DNA of 64,000 nucleotides from JAIVJM01 sp963816985 (GTDB taxonomy: Bacteria > Acidobacteriota > Blastocatellia > Pyrinomonadales > Pyrinomonadaceae), in assembly GCA_963816985.1 (NCBI GenBank), contig CAWFMF010000004.1, positions 930,001-994,000 of the forward strand. The letters are read 5' to 3'. The first letter of the stretch is position 1. Every line of letters begins with the position of its first letter. Made by a program: the position numbers and the translations under genes. Of this stretch, positions 61,288 through 64,000 are shown in pieces. The notes beneath the pieces are model-generated. The model had not been told where the DNA came from. It ran no database searches and was given only the letters and a program-made list of their open reading frames with translations.

Positions 61288-62676
61288 ATGACGGAAGCGA
61301 ACACCTCTGAACCGAATCAGCGAGACGCGGGCCGCCGCGCACTGCTCGTGGCCGAAGGCGCTTGCGAAGAGTTAACGGCGCGGCTCGAAGCCGCCGGGCT
61401 CGACGTGACGCGCGCGGCGGCGGAAGAGGTCGCAAACTCTCTGAGCGCATCCGACGCGCCCGCGCTCGTGCTCTTCGCCTTCGGCGAGCGGGAGGGCGAA
61501 AGTAAGCTCGTCGGGCTGGCGCGTCGCCTGCGGGCCGAGCCTAAGACATTCGGGCTCCCCGTCGTCTTCCTCTTCCGCGCGGACGAGCGGACTTTGCGCA
61601 GCGCGGCCCTCCGCGTCGGCGTGGACGACTACTTCGCGCAGGACGCGCCCGCCTCTGAGATACGAGCGCGCCTCGAAGCTCTCTTCTGGCGCGCGCAAGT
61701 AGGCCGCCGCGCCGCGCCGCAAGTCGGCGAGCAGCGCGCCGAGATTGATAACTTCATGTTCCTGCTCGACGCCGTGAGCGCGGACGCGCGGCGAGGCGCG
61801 TCGGGCGCGGTCGCGCTCGTCGCGGCGGGCGCGCTCGCCGAGGCGCACGGGTTCTTGAAGCTCAACCTGCGGCGCGTGGATTCGGTCGCGTTCTACGGGC
61901 CGACGATTCTGCTGGCGCACCTGCCGGGCGTGGACTCGCGCGCGGCGCAAGCGACGCTCTCGCGACTGCGCGAAGAGTTCGTCGGGGAGCGACCGGGCGC
62001 GGAACTCTTCGCCGGGGTCGCCTCGTTCCCGGCGGACGGCGGCGAGGTGGAAAAGCTCATCGAGAAGGCGGAGGCGGCGCTCGACGCCGCGCGCGCGCCG
62101 AACTCAACGGCACGCGTCCTCGTTTATGGTGAGGACGAAGAAAGGGCTGCCCCTTCAACCTCTTCGACAGGGAGAGAATCATCGGCGTCGAGGCGGGGCA
62201 CGGGCGACGAGACGAAGATCGCGATTAATACGCCGCCGGTCGGAGTCGCTGTCGAGGGTCGCGCGGGCGGCGAGTGGCGCACGACGCGCGGGCCTTTCAA
62301 GTCGAGGCGGCTGCTGTTGACGGTCTCGGACGCGGCGCGGATGGCGCAGATTAATCTGCTGATGCGCTCCGCCGGTTACGAAGTGCGCGCCGCCTTCGAC
62401 GGGCAGCACGCGCTCAACCTTCTGCGGATTGACCGGCCCGACCTGCTGCTTGTTGATTACGAGCTGCAAGGGATGGACGGCATCGAGATGCTCAGGCGTC
62501 TCGGCAAGCAGTCGGGCACGAGCGCGCCGCCGCCCTCGGTGCTGCTGCTGCCGACGGGCGTCGGGGATGGCCTTCGCGGCGAGGCGCTCGGCGCGGGCGC
62601 AGGGCGCGTCGTCGGGATGCCTTACGACCCGTTGGAACTGCTCGACGCGCTGAGCGGCGTCGCCAGCATTGAGTGA
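61288..62676 (+). CDS. REC-GGDEF-like-REC signalling protein
   Basis: 462 residues. The first receiver-like domain (about 10-140) lacks the phosphoacceptor Asp (LVLFAFGEREG at that position). A middle segment (about 150-275) has the fold of a GGDEF domain (ADARRGASGAVALVAAGAL, VAFYGPTILLAHLPGVDSR, AELFAGVASFPADGGEVEKLIEKAEAALDAA), but the GGDEF loop is absent. A flexible Ser/Gly-rich linker leads to a second receiver (about 340-460) with a good Asp in LLLVDYELQGMDG. A likely degenerate regulator, with only the last domain phosphorylated. The gene has no kinase neighbour. Confidence 0.78.
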   Translation: MTEANTSEPNQRDAGRRALLVAEGACEELTARLEAAGLDVTRAAAEEVANSLSASDAPALVLFAFGEREGESKLVGLARRLRAEPKTFGLPVVFLFRADERTLRSAALRVGVDDYFAQDAPASEIRARLEALFWRAQVGRRAAPQVGEQRAEIDNFMFLLDAVSADARRGASGAVALVAAGALAEAHGFLKLNLRRVDSVAFYGPTILLAHLPGVDSRAAQATLSRLREEFVGERPGAELFAGVASFPADGGEVEKLIEKAEAALDAARAPNSTARVLVYGEDEERAAPSTSSTGRESSASRRGTGDETKIAINTPPVGVAVEGRAGGEWRTTRGPFKSRRLLLTVSDAARMAQINLLMRSAGYEVRAAFDGQHALNLLRIDRPDLLLVDYELQGMDGIEMLRRLGKQSGTSAPPPSVLLLPTGVGDGLRGEALGAGAGRVVGMPYDPLELLDALSGVASIE

Positions 62677-62688
62677 GGATTTGAAGAG

Positions 62689-63402
62689 ATGGACAACTGC
62701 TTGAAGTGTGGGGCGTTGATGAATCGCGGCGCGCGTTTCTGCGCGGCGTGCGGCACGCCCGTCGAGACGGAGGAGACGCGAGTCGCGTCGAAGGACGCGC
62801 GCGGCGCGGGCGAAGAGACGCGCTTCGCTTCCGAGGAGACGCGCGTCGCGGCGGCGCGTCCGTGGGCGAGCCAAACGCCGCAGCCCGTGCAACCGCTCGC
62901 CCCGGCGACCCCGCACCCCGCGCGCCGCGAGCACACGGAAGAGACCGAGCAGGTCGTCTTCACCGTGCGCCCGACGCTGCTCTTCATCAAACTCGGCTAC
63001 GTGCTCGCCGCGCTCGGCGGAGTCGCGCTCGTCGTGCTGCTCGCGTTCTTCGGCAAGTGGGCGGGAGTGAACATTCCGTACTACGTCTCCGTCCCGCTCG
63101 CACTCGCGCTGCTGCTCGTCCCTGCTTACTACCACTTCCGGCGCAACATGATGCGCTTCACGCTCACCGACTCGAAGATCGAGATTGACGAGGGCTTCGT
63201 CTCGCGGACGACGCGCAACGTCCCTTTGCGCAACATTCAGGACGTGACCGTCACTTCGACCGTCTTTCAGAGGATGCTGCGCTTCGGCAACGTCGTCGTG
63301 GACAACGCCGGCGGCGAGGGCACGACGACCGTGCTGCGCAACATCCCCGACCCGCGCCGCCACGCAGACCTCCTGCTCCGCGAACTCCGCCGCTGGCGCT
63401 AA
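62689..63402 (+). CDS. Zinc-ribbon and PH-domain (DUF304-like) membrane protein
   Basis: 237 residues. A double-Cys zinc ribbon CLKCGALMNRGARFCAACG opens the protein. A Pro/Glu/Arg-rich linker (about 25-75) follows, then two membrane helices (KLGYVLAALGGVALVVLLAFF, VSVPLALALLLVPAYYHF) and a bacterial PH domain (MRFTLTDSKIEIDEGFVSRTTRNVPLRNIQDVTVTSTVFQR), the pattern of YdbT/DUF304. It starts 12 bases after the preceding gene and may be in one operon with it. Function unknown; envelope stress proteins share the domain. Confidence 0.85.
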   Translation: MDNCLKCGALMNRGARFCAACGTPVETEETRVASKDARGAGEETRFASEETRVAAARPWASQTPQPVQPLAPATPHPARREHTEETEQVVFTVRPTLLFIKLGYVLAALGGVALVVLLAFFGKWAGVNIPYYVSVPLALALLLVPAYYHFRRNMMRFTLTDSKIEIDEGFVSRTTRNVPLRNIQDVTVTSTVFQRMLRFGNVVVDNAGGEGTTTVLRNIPDPRRHADLLLRELRRWR

Positions 63403-63544
63403 AGCCCCGGCGGCCTTTATCATCAGCACTCAAGGAACCAACGCAACGGCACCGGTGTCTAAAAACATCTAAATTCCTGCTGAGAATCGTATCTTCGGGC
63501 GGAAATCCCCGGCCCTTCTGGTTCTCGGCCCGAAAGGTTTCACC

Positions 63545-64000
63545 GTGCAACTGCCGAACTTGACGAAACTACTCTCAGCCGCCTGTCTGCTCGCGCTCCT
63601 ATTTGTGAACGCGACGGCGCAGGCCCCGTCCAAGAAACCCGCGCGGGTCTTGCCCGTGACGGTGGGCGATTTCCGCGCGTCGAGCGCCAGGCCCTTCCGC
63701 GACTCCCGACAGTTCAAGGCGGAGGATTTCGCCGTCACCGCGGACGAAAGTCAAAATTATGCCGCGCCGGACGGCTGGAGTTTGCACGTGCGGGCGGTGA
63801 AAACTCGCTCCGCCTCAGCCGCTTACTCGCTCCTCAATTTTCTCGCCAACGGAGAGAATCCGTCCCGCGTCGGGACGATAGATGAAGTCGGCGTCCTCGG
63901 CATTCAAGAGCCCTCGCGCCTGAGATTCGTCAAGGGTGCGACCTTCGTTGACGTGCAGGACGGCGGCGACCAGCCCCGAAGCGCGTCCGCACTGCGCGCC
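63545..64000 (+). CDS. N-terminal part of an exported protein of unknown function (partial)
   Basis: The GTG at 63545 begins a signal peptide (LLSAACLLALLFVNATAQA), with AAAGG seven bases before. The frame stays open to the window edge, giving at least 152 residues. VRAVKTRSASAAYSLLNFLANGENPSR followed by IQEPSRLRFVKGATFVDV looks like a globular mixed fold I do not recognise; a DUF6599-type protein is possible. No upstream ATG lies in frame within 60 bases. Confidence 0.6.
   Translation, partial: MQLPNLTKLLSAACLLALLFVNATAQAPSKKPARVLPVTVGDFRASSARPFRDSRQFKAEDFAVTADESQNYAAPDGWSLHVRAVKTRSASAAYSLLNFLANGENPSRVGTIDEVGVLGIQEPSRLRFVKGATFVDVQDGGDQPRSASALRA

Overview
The window is about 64 kb of GC-rich bacterial DNA, with genes on both strands and mostly short gaps. 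The best guess is an Acidobacteriota chromosome, perhaps class Blastocatellia. The grounds are two very large Oar-type (CarboxypepD_reg plus TonB-plug) outer-membrane receptors with TPR/CarboxypepD_reg partners, a propeller/Y_Y_Y histidine kinase, Gram-negative envelope genes, and many intergenic hairpins. This is inference from gene content; no rRNA or tRNA gene was seen to confirm it.

Layout. 0-7.4 kb: end of an unknown gene, ATP-dependent PEP carboxykinase (one frameshift), a DUF3142/TPR envelope gene pair. 7.7-12 kb: response regulator and propeller histidine kinase. 12.3-18.2 kb: small unknown genes, a 2Fe-2S protein, and an operon of GntR-type repressor, ABC ATPase, ABC permease and secreted alpha/beta hydrolase. 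18.3-25.6 kb: AI-2E-type exporter, HIT protein, murA (one frameshift), prmC, metal-binding chaperone, serine acetyltransferase, nucleotidyltransferase-like protein and EEP phosphatase. 25.6-33.1 kb: secreted amidohydrolase, Xaa-Pro aminopeptidase, HtrA protease, beta-lactamase-fold hydrolase (one frameshift), inorganic pyrophosphatase. 33.4-38.4 kb: His-patterned membrane protein, small membrane proteins, cysteine dioxygenase, a very His-rich protein, and a broken sigma/anti-sigma pair. 38.5-54.6 kb: the SpoVR / YhbH / PrkA set, with the Oar/TPR receptor cluster between SpoVR and YhbH. 54.9-64 kb: truB, recX, alaS, a peptidoglycan-binding protein, a lytic transglycosylase, a REC-GGDEF-like-REC protein, a zinc-ribbon/PH membrane protein, and the start of a secreted protein.

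Three things stand out. First, SpoVR is interrupted by a 405-residue intein with a LAGLIDADG endonuclease, placed in the conserved MNEGWA/S site. Second, the intergenic spaces hold at least a dozen long hairpins whose arms are written mostly in 7-nt units. Their sequences fall into several unrelated families that each recur at two or three loci, some are nested inside one another, and several run into gene ends. A separate 210-230 bp composite four-hairpin element (GATAATAGCCGGGGGC ... GCCCCCGGCTATTATC) occurs three times. Third, at least ten single-base indels break or locally shift six genes, including the normally essential murA. Consensus error is a serious alternative to real pseudogenes.

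Coordinates and translations were read by eye; family names rest on recognised motifs, not on database searches.
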